In this document: positions 4,986 to 13,017 of the stretch, one piece after another
Layout: each line of letters starts with the position of its first letter
Position numbering within the stretch: the stretch's first letter is position 1
Origin: an uncultured Eubacteriales bacterium
GTDB taxonomy: Bacteria > Bacillota > Clostridia > Oscillospirales > Oscillospiraceae
Direction of reading: 5' to 3'
NCBI GenBank assembly: GCA_900551355.1
Contig: URVR01000009.1
Span: 1 to 19,356 of the forward strand
DNA length: 19,356 nucleotides
Program-made: the position numbers and the translations under genes
Notes under the pieces: model-generated
Seen by the model: only the letters and a program-made list of their open reading frames with translations
Told to the model about the DNA's origin: nothing
The model's database searches: none

Positions 4986-7900
4986 TTACTTGTCGTACAT
5001 CTCCACCAGCTTCTGCAGGTGCTCGAAGCGGGCCTTGGCCTCGTCCTCGTTGCGCTGGAACAGCACGTCCGCGCGCTCGGGGAACTCGCGGGTCAGACGG
5101 GAGTAGCGGGCCTCGTTCATCAGGAACTCCTGATAGCCGCCGGCGGGAGCCTTGGAATCCAGCGTGAACTTCTTGTCGCCGCCGTCGGGGTTGTAGCGGA
5201 ACAGGTTCCAGTAGCCGCAGTCCACAGCCTTCTTCATTTCCTTCTGGCAGTTCATCATGCCGCCCTTGATGCTGTGCATCTCGCAGGGGCTGTAGCCGAT
5301 GATCAGGGACGGGCCGTGATAGGCCTCGGCCTCGGTGATGGCCTTGATGGTCTGCGCGGGGTTGGCGCCCATGGCCACCTGTGCCACATACACATAGCCG
5401 TACTGCATGGCGATCTCCGCCAGGCTCTTCTTCTTGATCTCCTTACCGGCAGCGGCAAACTGTGCCACCTGACCGATGTTGGAGGCCTTGGAAGCCTGTC
5501 CGCCGGTGTTGGAGTACACCTCGGTGTCGAACACGAAGATGTTCACATCCTGCTTGGAGGCGATGACGTGGTCCAGACCGCCGTAGCCGATGTCGTAGGC
5601 CCAGCCGTCGCCGCCGAAGATCCACATGGACTTCTTGGCCAGATATTCCTTCTTGCTGAGGATGTCAGCCGCCAGCGTGCAGGCAGCGCAGTCGCAGAAC
5701 AGAGCGCCCTTGGCCTTCAGCTCAGCAGCGTGGTCGGCGAACTGCGGCACGGCAGCCAGCTCCTCCACGGTGCAGATGCTCTCCTCCAGCGCCTTGACAT
5801 AGGCCTTGGCAGGCTCGGCGTTGGCGGTACCGTCGTCCATGGTATCCAGCCACGCCTGTGCGGCGGCCTTCAGCTCCGGACGGGCCCACTCCACAGCGAT
5901 GAGCTGGCGGGTCTCCTCGGCCAGATCCTCGCGGATCTTGTTCTGGCCGGTAAACATACCCAGGCCGTGCTCCGCGTTGTCCTCGAACAGGGAGTTGCAC
6001 CATGCGGGGCCGTGGCCCTCCTTATTGGTGCAGTAGGGAGACGTAGCCGCAGGACCGCCCCAGATGGAGGAGCAGCCGGTGGCGTTGGAGACGTACATAT
6101 GGTCGCCGAACAGCTGGGTGACGAGACGGGCATAGCTGGTCTCGGCGCAGCCGGCGCAGGAGCCGGAGAACTCCAGCATGGGCTGCTTGAACTGGCTGCC
6201 CTTGACGGAATTGTCCTGCATGTCCTTCTTCTCGGACACCTCGGAGACGCAGTAGTCGAACACGTCCTGCTGCGCCAGCTCGCCCTCCTGGGCCACCATG
6301 GTCAGCGCGTTGACGGGGCAGGCGCCGATGCAGACGCCGCAGCCCATGCAGTCCAGCGGGCTGATGGCCATGGTGAACTGATAGGTGCCCTTGCCCTTGC
6401 CGGCCTTCACGTCCACGATCTTGGCGGCCTCGGGAGCCTTGGCGGCCTCGTCGGCGGTCAGCGCGAAGGGACGGATGGTGGCGTGGGGGCAGACATAGGC
6501 GCACTGGTTGCACTGGATGCACTTGGTGCTGTCCCAGGTGGGGACGGACACGGCCACGCCGCGCTTCTCATAGGCGGCGGCGCCCAGCTCGAACTGGCCG
6601 TCCACATGATCCACGAAGGCGGAGACGGGCAGGCTGTCGCCGTCCATCTTGCCCACGGGCTCCAGAATATCCTTGACCATCTTCACCAGCTCGGGCTTGC
6701 CCTTGAGCTGCTTGGGCTCCTTGGTATCCACGGCGTTGGCCCAGTCGGCGGGCACGTCGATCTTCTTGTAGGCGGTGGCGCCCAGGTCGATGGCCTTGTA
6801 GTTCATATCCACCACGTCCTGGCCCTTCTTCAGGTAGGAGGCCTTGGCCTTCTCCTTCATGTAGGCAATGGCCTCCTCCTCGGGCATGACCTTGGCCAGG
6901 GAGAAGAACGCGGACTGGAGGATGGTGTTGTTGCGCTTGCCCATACCGATCTCGATGGCCAGATCAATGGCGTTGATGGTATACAGCTGGATGTTGTTCT
7001 GGGCGATATAGCGCTTGGAGGCGGCGTCCATGTGGTGGTTCAGCTCGTCGAAGTCCCACTGGCAGTTGATCATATACACGCCGCCGGGCTTGACGTCCTG
7101 CACCATCTTGAAGCCCTTGGTCACATAGCTGGGGTTGTGGCAGGCCACGAAGTCGGCCTTGTTGATATAGTACGGAGAGCGGATGGGCTTGTCGCCGAAG
7201 CGCAGGTGGCTGATGGTGACGCCGCCGGTCTTCTTGGAGTCGTACTGGAAGTACGCCTGCACGTACTTGTCGGTATGGTCGCCGATGATCTTGATGGAGT
7301 TCTTGTTGGCGCCCACGGTGCCGTCGCCGCCCAGGCCCCAGAACTTGCACTCGATGGTGCCGGCTGCGGCGGTGTTGGGACAGTTCTTATCCTCGGGCAG
7401 GGAGATGTTGGTGACATCGTCCACGATGCCGATGGTGAACTGACGCTTCATCTCGTCCTTCTTCAGCTCGCTGTACACGGCGAACACGGAGGCGGGAGGC
7501 GTATCCTTGCTGCCCAGACCGTAGCGGCCGCCGATGACCTGCACGTCGTTCATGCCGGCGTTGGCCAGCGCGGTGACAACGTCCTGATACAGAGGCTCGC
7601 CCTGTGCGCCCGGCTCCTTGGTGCGGTCCAGCACGGCGATCTTCTTGGCGGTGGCGGGAATGGCCTCGATCAGCTTCTCGGGGGCGAACGGACGGTACAG
7701 ACGCACCTTCACCAGACCCACCTTCTCGCCGTGGGCGTTCAGATAGTCGATGACCTCCTCAGCCACGTCGCAGATGGAGCCCATGGCCACGATGACGCGG
7801 TCGGCATCGGCAGCGCCGTAGTAGTTGAACAGCTTGTAGTCGGTGCCCAGCTTGGCGTTGATCTTGTCCATGTACTTCTCCACCACGGCGGGCAGCTCTG

Positions 7901-8609
7901 CATAGTACTTGTTGCAGGCCTCGCGGTGCTGGAAGAAGATATCGCCGTTCTCATGGGAGCCGCGCATATGGGGATGCTCAGGGTTCAGGGCATGGCGGCG
8001 GAACTCGGCCACGGCGTCCATGTCGCACATATCCTTCAGATCCTCGTAGTCCCACACAGCGATCTTCTGGATCTCATGGCTGGTGCGGAAGCCGTCGAAG
8101 AAGTTGATGAAGGGAACCTTGCCGGACAGGGCGGCCAGATGTGCCACGGGGCTCAGGTCCATGACCTCCTGCACGTTGCCCTCGCACAGCATGGCAAAGC
8201 CGGTCTGGCGGCACGCCATAACATCGGAGTGGTCACCGAAGATGTTCAGGGCGTGGGTGGACACGGTACGGGCGGAAACGTGGAACACGCAGGGCAGCTG
8301 CTCCGCCGCGATCTTGTACATGTTGGGGATCATCAGCAGCAGGCCCTGAGACGCGGTGTAGGTGGTGGTCAGCGCGCCTGCGCCCAGAGAGCCGTGGACA
8401 GCGCCGGCGGCGCCGGCCTCGGACTGCATCTCGACCACCTTGACCTTGGTGCCGAAGATGTTCTTCAGGCCGTTGGCGCTCCACTGGTCAACAAAGTCGG
8501 CCATGGGGCTGGACGGCGTGATGGGGTAGATGGCAGCAACCTCAGAAAACGCATAGGAAACATGCGCTGCGGCGTTATTGCCATCCATGGATTTCATTTT
8601 TCTTACCAT
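4986..8609 (-). CDS. nifJ: Pyruvate:ferredoxin (flavodoxin) oxidoreductase
   Basis: Predicted 1207-aa single-chain PFOR, a cytosolic homodimer. It oxidises pyruvate with CoA to acetyl-CoA and CO2, passing electrons to ferredoxin, and is the central step of clostridial fermentation. Visible in order: YPITPSS (28-34, Thr31 of the active site); QSEAGAAGAVHG; VSARTVSTHALNIFGDHSDV; the central gamma-type domain; a two-cluster ferredoxin domain with Cys697/700/703/707 and Cys754/757/760/764; and the TPP domain with SGSCAGC (Cys818, Cys821), ATGC (Cys846), GDG at 1000-1002, VYSNTGGQ and SPCEMHS (Cys1109). The four cysteines 818/821/846/1109 fit the proximal [4Fe-4S] cluster. All eight ferredoxin-domain cysteines are present, so the enzyme looks intact. 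Start: ATG 8607-8609, 6 bases after AAGGAGG. It is monocistronic, with its own promoter, leader and terminator. Confidence 0.97.
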   Translation of the reverse strand: MVRKMKSMDGNNAAAHVSYAFSEVAAIYPITPSSPMADFVDQWSANGLKNIFGTKVKVVEMQSEAGAAGAVHGSLGAGALTTTYTASQGLLLMIPNMYKIAAEQLPCVFHVSARTVSTHALNIFGDHSDVMACRQTGFAMLCEGNVQEVMDLSPVAHLAALSGKVPFINFFDGFRTSHEIQKIAVWDYEDLKDMCDMDAVAEFRRHALNPEHPHMRGSHENGDIFFQHREACNKYYAELPAVVEKYMDKINAKLGTDYKLFNYYGAADADRVIVAMGSICDVAEEVIDYLNAHGEKVGLVKVRLYRPFAPEKLIEAIPATAKKIAVLDRTKEPGAQGEPLYQDVVTALANAGMNDVQVIGGRYGLGSKDTPPASVFAVYSELKKDEMKRQFTIGIVDDVTNISLPEDKNCPNTAAAGTIECKFWGLGGDGTVGANKNSIKIIGDHTDKYVQAYFQYDSKKTGGVTISHLRFGDKPIRSPYYINKADFVACHNPSYVTKGFKMVQDVKPGGVYMINCQWDFDELNHHMDAASKRYIAQNNIQLYTINAIDLAIEIGMGKRNNTILQSAFFSLAKVMPEEEAIAYMKEKAKASYLKKGQDVVDMNYKAIDLGATAYKKIDVPADWANAVDTKEPKQLKGKPELVKMVKDILEPVGKMDGDSLPVSAFVDHVDGQFELGAAAYEKRGVAVSVPTWDSTKCIQCNQCAYVCPHATIRPFALTADEAAKAPEAAKIVDVKAGKGKGTYQFTMAISPLDCMGCGVCIGACPVNALTMVAQEGELAQQDVFDYCVSEVSEKKDMQDNSVKGSQFKQPMLEFSGSCAGCAETSYARLVTQLFGDHMYVSNATGCSSIWGGPAATSPYCTNKEGHGPAWCNSLFEDNAEHGLGMFTGQNKIREDLAEETRQLIAVEWARPELKAAAQAWLDTMDDGTANAEPAKAYVKALEESICTVEELAAVPQFADHAAELKAKGALFCDCAACTLAADILSKKEYLAKKSMWIFGGDGWAYDIGYGGLDHVIASKQDVNIFVFDTEVYSNTGGQASKASNIGQVAQFAAAGKEIKKKSLAEIAMQYGYVYVAQVAMGANPAQTIKAITEAEAYHGPSLIIGYSPCEMHSIKGGMMNCQKEMKKAVDCGYWNLFRYNPDGGDKKFTLDSKAPAGGYQEFLMNEARYSRLTREFPERADVLFQRNEDEAKARFEHLQKLVEMYDK

Positions 8610-8760
8610 AACGTGCCTCCTTAAATAAAATATACTTCTCCAAAGTCCTTCCGCGCCGTGCCATGCACAGGCGAAAGCGCTCCCTCCCCGCTCTTTTTCC
8701 CATGGCCGGAGAGAAAGCTCATATGAAAGGCGCCTGTACAAAGCGCCCTTCCTCTTGGTA
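8610..8760 (-). promoter_or_regulatory. Structured 5' leader of the PFOR mRNA
   Basis: About 150 untranslated bases separate the predicted transcription start from the PFOR ATG. The leader contains a local hairpin (8729-8733 with 8743-8747). It also has a competing long-range pairing of TGTACAGGCG (8740-8731) with CGCCTGTGCA (8673-8664), 10 bp with one G-U. The helices share bases 8731-8740, so they exclude one another in part. No known riboswitch class is recognised. The AAGGAGG site near the 3' end is in an A/T-rich, apparently open segment. Confidence 0.4.
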
Positions 8761-8795
8761 TTGTTGATAGTAGCACAAACATTTCCCGCTGTAAA
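8760..8795 (-). promoter_or_regulatory. Promoter of the PFOR gene
   Basis: On the - strand: TTTACA (8790-8795), 17-base spacer, TACTAT (8767-8772), with a start expected near 8760. Both hexamers are 5/6 and 4/6-type matches with ideal spacing. Confidence 0.72.
8761..8778. promoter_or_regulatory. Rex-like dyad over the PFOR -10 box
   Basis: The 18-mer TTGTTGATAGTAGCACAA has TTGT...ACAA ends spaced as in clostridial Rex operators (TTGTTAA-N4-TTAACAA), matching 10 of 14 defined positions. It overlaps the -10 box, as expected for a repressor that senses NADH/NAD+. PFOR genes are known Rex targets in other clostridia. The inner half-sites are imperfect, so this is a candidate only. Confidence 0.35.
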
Positions 8796-8899
8796 CCGGA
8801 TTTTTGTGATTTCCACTATTATGAAACTTTTTTAGCGCCATGCACAAAAATTCTCACACGCGGGCCCCCGGAAAGCGTCGTTCCGCGCAAAATCCGCTC

Positions 8900-8918
8900 C
8901 GGTTTTTTGAAAAAACCG
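8900..8918. repeat. Perfect 19-bp dyad upstream of yifB
   Basis: CGGTTTTTT, a single G at the centre, then AAAAAACCG: a perfect dyad of two 9-base arms. It lies immediately upstream of the weak -35 of the predicted yifB promoter and about 105 bases upstream of the PFOR promoter -35. With a 1-base centre it is better suited to protein binding than to an RNA hairpin. Apart from this dyad and the two promoters I see nothing else in the gene-free stretch 8796-8986. Confidence 0.45.
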
Positions 8919-8920
8919 CT

Positions 8921-8955
8921 GTTCACCGCCTGCGTTTTATGATAAGATGAAAGTT
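8921..8955 (+). promoter_or_regulatory. Probable extended -10 promoter of yifB
   Basis: TGATAAGAT (8940-8948) reads as an extended -10 (TGn plus TAAGAT). A weak -35 GTTCAC (8921-8926) lies 16 bases upstream. The expected start is near 8955. Confidence 0.5.
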
Positions 8956-8986
8956 GAACGACAAATTGGAAGGGGGATGGCTGCCC

Positions 8987-10501
8987 ATGGTGGTCACTGT
9001 GCGTTCTCTGGGGCTCACCGGCATCCGCGGCTACGAGGTGACGGTGGAGTGCTTCCTCTCCGGCGGACTGCCCGCCTTTGACATGGTGGGTCTGCCGGAC
9101 GCCGCCGTCAAGGAATCGCGGGAGCGTGTCCGTGCCGCCGTGAAGAACTGCGGCGCCAAATTCCCCGTCAGCCGCATCACCGTGAATCTGGCCCCCGCCC
9201 GTGTCCGCAAGGAGGGTACGCTGTACGACCTGCCCATCCTGCTGGGCATTCTGGCCGCGGCGGAGGGGCTGAAGCCCCTGCCGGAGGACGCCGCCTTTCT
9301 GGGTGAGCTGAGCCTCACCGGCGCCCTGCGCCCCGTCACCGGCGTGCTGCCCATGGCGCTGTGCGCCGCCCGGCTGGGCATCCGGACGCTGTACGTCCCG
9401 GCGCAGAACGCCGCCGAAGCCACGCTGGCCGACGGGCTCACCGTCTACGGCGTGGAGAACGTGTCTCAGCTCATCGCCCACCTGAAGGGCGACGCGCCCA
9501 TGACCCCTGCGGCGCGCTGGCAGCCGGAGCCGTCCCGCCGCCCCCTGCCGGACTTTGCCGACGTTATGGGACAGGAGAACGTGAAGCGCGGTCTGGAGAT
9601 CGCTGCTGCCGGCGGCCACAACGTGCTGCTCATCGGCTCTCCCGGCGCGGGCAAGTCCATGCTGGCCCGGCGCATCCCCTCCATTCTGCCCGATATGACC
9701 CGCACCGAATCCCTCCAGACCACGGAGATCTACTCCGTAGCCGGTATGACCGACGCCGCCCACCCGCTGGTGGATGTGCGGCCCTTCCGCAGCCCCCACC
9801 ACACGGCCTCCACCGTGTCGCTGGCGGGAGGCGGCGGCACGCCGCGGCCCGGCGAGATCTCGCTGGCCCACAACGGTGTGCTGTTTCTGGATGAGCTGCC
9901 GGAATTCGACAAGTCGGCGCTGGAGACGCTGCGCCAGCCGCTGGAGGACGGCTTCGTCACCATCACCCGCGCCGCCGGGACGCTGACGCTGCCCAGCCGC
10001 TTCATGCTGGTGTGCGCCATGAACCCCTGCAAATGCGGGTGGTACGGCCACCCCTCCGGACGCTGCACCTGCTCGGAAAGCCAGGTGGAGCAGTACATGC
10101 GCCGTATCTCCGGCCCGCTGCTGGACCGCATCGACATGTACATTGAGGTGCCCTCCGTGGAGTATGAGGCTATGCGCCGCAGGGAGCAGCCGGAGTCCTC
10201 CGCCGTTATCCGGCAGCGGGTCAACGCCGCCCGGGAGGTGCAGAAGCAGCGCTTTGCCGGCACGGAGGTGTCCTGCAACGCCTATATGACCCCCGCCATG
10301 ATCGGGGAATTCTGCCGGCTGGACGACGCCGGCGAGCGGCTGATGCAGGGTGCCTTTGACCGCCTGGGCCTCACCGGCCGCAGCCACGACCGCATACTGC
10401 GCATGGCCCGCACCATCGCCGATCTGGAGGGCAGCGAGCGTATCGAGGCCCCCCACCTGGCGGAGGCCATCCAGTACCGCAGCAGCAGTATCTTAAAGTA
10501 G
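8987..10501 (+). CDS. YifB/ComM family Mg-chelatase-like AAA+ ATPase
   Basis: Predicted 504 aa, the usual length for the family. The N-terminal ChlI/Lon-protease-like domain shows LPAFDMVGLPDAAVKESRE. The AAA+ core has Walker A GSPGAGKS (217-224), Walker B LFLDELPEF (Asp302, Glu303), and a Cys-rich insertion (MNPCKCGWYGHPSGRCTC) followed by SGPLLDRIDMYIEVP. The C-terminal helical domain carries LTGRSHDRILRMARTIADLEG. ComM is a hexameric DNA helicase that extends branch migration during natural transformation in Gram-negative bacteria. The role of Firmicute YifB is less certain. Start: ATG 8987 is chosen because its N-terminus (MVVTVRSLGLTGI) matches family starts and follows GGAAGGGGG. A TTG at 8954 would add 11 unrelated residues. 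It heads a run of + strand genes that also includes cinA, another competence-associated gene. Confidence 0.93.
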   Translation: MVVTVRSLGLTGIRGYEVTVECFLSGGLPAFDMVGLPDAAVKESRERVRAAVKNCGAKFPVSRITVNLAPARVRKEGTLYDLPILLGILAAAEGLKPLPEDAAFLGELSLTGALRPVTGVLPMALCAARLGIRTLYVPAQNAAEATLADGLTVYGVENVSQLIAHLKGDAPMTPAARWQPEPSRRPLPDFADVMGQENVKRGLEIAAAGGHNVLLIGSPGAGKSMLARRIPSILPDMTRTESLQTTEIYSVAGMTDAAHPLVDVRPFRSPHHTASTVSLAGGGGTPRPGEISLAHNGVLFLDELPEFDKSALETLRQPLEDGFVTITRAAGTLTLPSRFMLVCAMNPCKCGWYGHPSGRCTCSESQVEQYMRRISGPLLDRIDMYIEVPSVEYEAMRRREQPESSAVIRQRVNAAREVQKQRFAGTEVSCNAYMTPAMIGEFCRLDDAGERLMQGAFDRLGLTGRSHDRILRMARTIADLEGSERIEAPHLAEAIQYRSSSILK

Positions 10502-10562
10502 GTGCAGCGCCAACGCACCCCGCCGCACCACCGTCTACAAAATAATAAGGAGAAACCGCACC

Positions 10563-11741
10563 ATGCACGAGATCATCCTCTGCAAGCTGGGCGAGGTCGT
10601 TCTGAAGGGCCTGAACCGCCGCAGCTTTGAGATGAAGCTGATGAGCAACATCCGCCGCCGCACCCAGCCGTTCGGCAAATTCAAGATCTACTCCCGCCAG
10701 TCCACCATCTATGTGGAGCCGGTGGAGGACGCCTGCAACATCGCCGGGGCCTACGCCGCCTGCAAGCAGGTGTTCGGCATCATCGCCATCACCCGCGCCC
10801 TACCCTGCGAGAAGTCCAAGGAGGCCATCTTCGACACCGCCAAGACCTATCTGGCCGACGCTCTCACCGCCGCCAAGAGCTTCAAGGTGGAGAGCAAGCG
10901 CGCCGACAAGACCTTCCCCATGGGCAGCATCCAGCTGAGCCAATGGGTGGGCGGCGCGCTGCACGACGCCTTCCCCCACCTGACGGTGGACGTTCACCAC
11001 CCGGAGCTGACGGTGTATGTGGAGGTGCGGGAGGACGCCGCCTACGTCCACGGCCCGGCGGAGGCCGCCGCCGGCGGTCTGCCCCTGGGAATGGGCGGCC
11101 ACGCGGTGAGCCTGTTGTCCGGCGGCATCGACAGCCCCGTGTCCAGCTACATGATCGCCAAGCGCGGCGTCCAGCTGGAGATGATCCACTTCGCCTCCCC
11201 TCCCTACACCAGCGAGCTGGCCCGGGAGAAGGTGCTGAAGCTGGCGCAGGAGCTGACGCCGTGGTGCGGCCGTCTGGCGGTGTTCATCATCCCCTTCACC
11301 GAAATTCAGGAGGAGATCCGCCGCAAGTGCCCGGAGGATCACTTCACCCTGATCATGCGCCGGTTCATGATGCGCCTTGCCGACCAGCTGGCCCATGAGC
11401 TGCGCTGCCGCGCCCTCGTCACCGGTGAGAATCTGGGACAGGTGGCCAGCCAGACCATGCAGGCGCTGGCCGTCAGCGAGGACGTCACCACCATGCCGGT
11501 GCTGCGCCCCCTCATCGGCCTTGACAAGGAGGAGATCGTGAAGATCGCCCGGAAGATCGGCACCTTCGACACTTCCATCCTGCCCTACGAGGACTGCTGC
11601 ACCGTGTTCACCCCCCGGCACCCCAAGACAAAGCCCAGCGTGGAGGAGACCCGGGAGTACGAGGCCGCGCTGGACGTGGAGGGCCTGTGCCAGCGGGCCA
11701 TGGCGAACCGCGAGATGATCCGCGTCAAGCCCCAGTTCTGA
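10563..11741 (+). CDS. thiI: tRNA 4-thiouridine synthetase ThiI (no rhodanese domain)
   Basis: 392-aa cytosolic enzyme. It adenylates U8 of tRNA and inserts sulfur to make s4U, a near-UV sensor; in some bacteria it also serves thiamine thiazole synthesis. Residues 1-165 form the ferredoxin-like and THUMP RNA-binding region. The PP-loop SLLSGGIDSP (183-192) and the AANH-fold domain follow, including VTGENLGQVASQT and LPYEDCCTVFTPRHP (Cys345/346, the region of the conserved catalytic disulfide partner). The protein ends here: the C-terminal rhodanese domain of the E. coli enzyme is absent, as in many Firmicutes where a dedicated cysteine desulfurase delivers sulfur. No desulfurase gene lies beside it. 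AAGGAG is 10 bases before the ATG. The gene is 61 bases downstream of yifB with no terminator between, so it is probably co-transcribed. Confidence 0.95.
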   Translation: MHEIILCKLGEVVLKGLNRRSFEMKLMSNIRRRTQPFGKFKIYSRQSTIYVEPVEDACNIAGAYAACKQVFGIIAITRALPCEKSKEAIFDTAKTYLADALTAAKSFKVESKRADKTFPMGSIQLSQWVGGALHDAFPHLTVDVHHPELTVYVEVREDAAYVHGPAEAAAGGLPLGMGGHAVSLLSGGIDSPVSSYMIAKRGVQLEMIHFASPPYTSELAREKVLKLAQELTPWCGRLAVFIIPFTEIQEEIRRKCPEDHFTLIMRRFMMRLADQLAHELRCRALVTGENLGQVASQTMQALAVSEDVTTMPVLRPLIGLDKEEIVKIARKIGTFDTSILPYEDCCTVFTPRHPKTKPSVEETREYEAALDVEGLCQRAMANREMIRVKPQF

Positions 11742-11754
11742 GGAGGCGTATCCC

Positions 11755-13014
11755 ATGCCCCGTACTGCGGAGATCATCGCCGTGGGCAGCGAGCTGCTGT
11801 CCGGCGGCGTCACCAATACCAATGCCCGGTTCCTGTCGGAGCTGCTGACCGCCGCCGGTGTGGACGTGCTGTACCACACCGCCGTGGGCGACGATGCTCC
11901 CCGGCTGGAGGCCGCCGTCAACGCCGCCAGGCACCGCGCGGAGCTGCTGGTGTTCACCGGCGGCCTCGGCCCCACCTATGACGACATGACGAAAACAGCG
12001 GTGTCCGCCGCGCTGGACACGCCCCTGGTGTTCCACCCGGAGGTGGCGGAGGAGATACAGCGCTACTTCGACACCGTGTTCCACCGGGAGATGCCCGCCT
12101 GCAACCTGCAGCAGGCCTATCTGCCGGCGGGCTGCACCGTGTTCCACAACCCTGTGGGTACCGCCCCCGGCTGCGCCTTTACCGCCGGCGGCGTCACCGC
12201 CGTGCTGCTGCCCGGCGTTCCCTCTGAGTGCCGGTATCTGGCGGAGCACTGTCTGCTGCCCTATCTGGAGCAGCGCCACGGACAGGTGATCCGCTCCCAC
12301 GACCTGCGGATCTTCGGCCTGACGGAGCCGCAGGTGCAGGAGCTGCTGGCCGACCTGCTCCATCAGGAGGACGACCTGACACTGGCGCCCTTTGCCCTGC
12401 CCGGCGAGGTGTCGCTGCACCTGTCCGCCCGGGCCGATGATGAAGCGGCCTGCGAGGCCCGGATGGCCCCGCTGCTGGCGGAGGTGCGGCGGCGGCTGGG
12501 CGGCTATCTCTACGGCGAAGACGTTTCCGGGCTGGAGGAGGCGGTGTTCCGCCTCTGCCGGGACAGGCATCTGACCCTCTCCGCCGCCGAGAGCTGCACC
12601 GGCGGCCTCATCGCCAAGCGCCTGACGGATCTTCCCGGCGCATCGCAGGTCTTTCTGGGCGGCGTGGTCAGCTATACCAACGGAGTAAAGAACCATGTGC
12701 TGGGCGTACCGGCCTCCCTGCTGGAATCCTACGGTGCCGTGTCCGCTCCCGTGGCCCGCGCCATGGCCATGGGCATCCGCGTCCTCACCGGCTCGGATCT
12801 GGCCCTGTCCGTCACCGGACTGGCCGGGCCTGACGGCGACGACCGGGGCAACCCCGTGGGCACCGTGTTCACGGCGCTGTCCGCGCCGGAGGGCACCTTT
12901 GTCCGGCGGCTGACCCTCGGCGGCGGCCGGGAGCGCATCCGCACCCTGTCCGCCCACCATGCCTTTGACCTGCTGCGCCGCTATCTCACCCATCAAATGA
13001 CAGAAGGAGAATGA
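11755..13014 (+). CDS. cinA: CinA: competence/damage-inducible protein, NMN amidohydrolase type
   Basis: 419-aa two-domain protein. Residues about 1-170 are the MoaB/MogA-like (COG1058) domain with AEIIAVGSELLSGGVTNTNA, FTGGLGPTYDDMT and LLPGVPSE, linked in other bacteria to ADP-ribose or NAD-metabolite hydrolysis. The C-terminal ~160 residues are the PncC-type nicotinamide-nucleotide amidase: SAAESCTGGLIAKRLTDLPGAS, VSYTNGVKNHVLGV, SVTGLAGPDGDD and GNPVGTVF. Together they probably recycle pyridine nucleotides; the link to competence is by co-regulation in other Firmicutes. The start ATG is 8 bases after GAGGAGG and only 13 bases beyond the thiI stop. The next gene begins 3 bases after its own stop, so thiI, cinA and the membrane protein form one operon. 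Motifs look intact. Confidence 0.95.
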   Translation: MPRTAEIIAVGSELLSGGVTNTNARFLSELLTAAGVDVLYHTAVGDDAPRLEAAVNAARHRAELLVFTGGLGPTYDDMTKTAVSAALDTPLVFHPEVAEEIQRYFDTVFHREMPACNLQQAYLPAGCTVFHNPVGTAPGCAFTAGGVTAVLLPGVPSECRYLAEHCLLPYLEQRHGQVIRSHDLRIFGLTEPQVQELLADLLHQEDDLTLAPFALPGEVSLHLSARADDEAACEARMAPLLAEVRRRLGGYLYGEDVSGLEEAVFRLCRDRHLTLSAAESCTGGLIAKRLTDLPGASQVFLGGVVSYTNGVKNHVLGVPASLLESYGAVSAPVARAMAMGIRVLTGSDLALSVTGLAGPDGDDRGNPVGTVFTALSAPEGTFVRRLTLGGGRERIRTLSAHHAFDLLRRYLTHQMTEGE

Positions 13015-13017
13015 CCC

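Noticed and set aside
4491..8624. A 1377-codon open frame on the + strand across the PFOR gene
   Set aside because: It is the antisense of a well-conserved PFOR whose motifs are all intact. Its product is low-complexity (Leu, Gly, Val, His), typical of antisense frames in GC-rich genes, and has no ribosome binding site or recognisable domain.
8819..10456. A 545-codon open frame on the - strand across yifB
   Set aside because: It is antisense to YifB, compositionally biased (Gly, Gln, His, Arg), and its start would lie inside yifB without a ribosome binding site.
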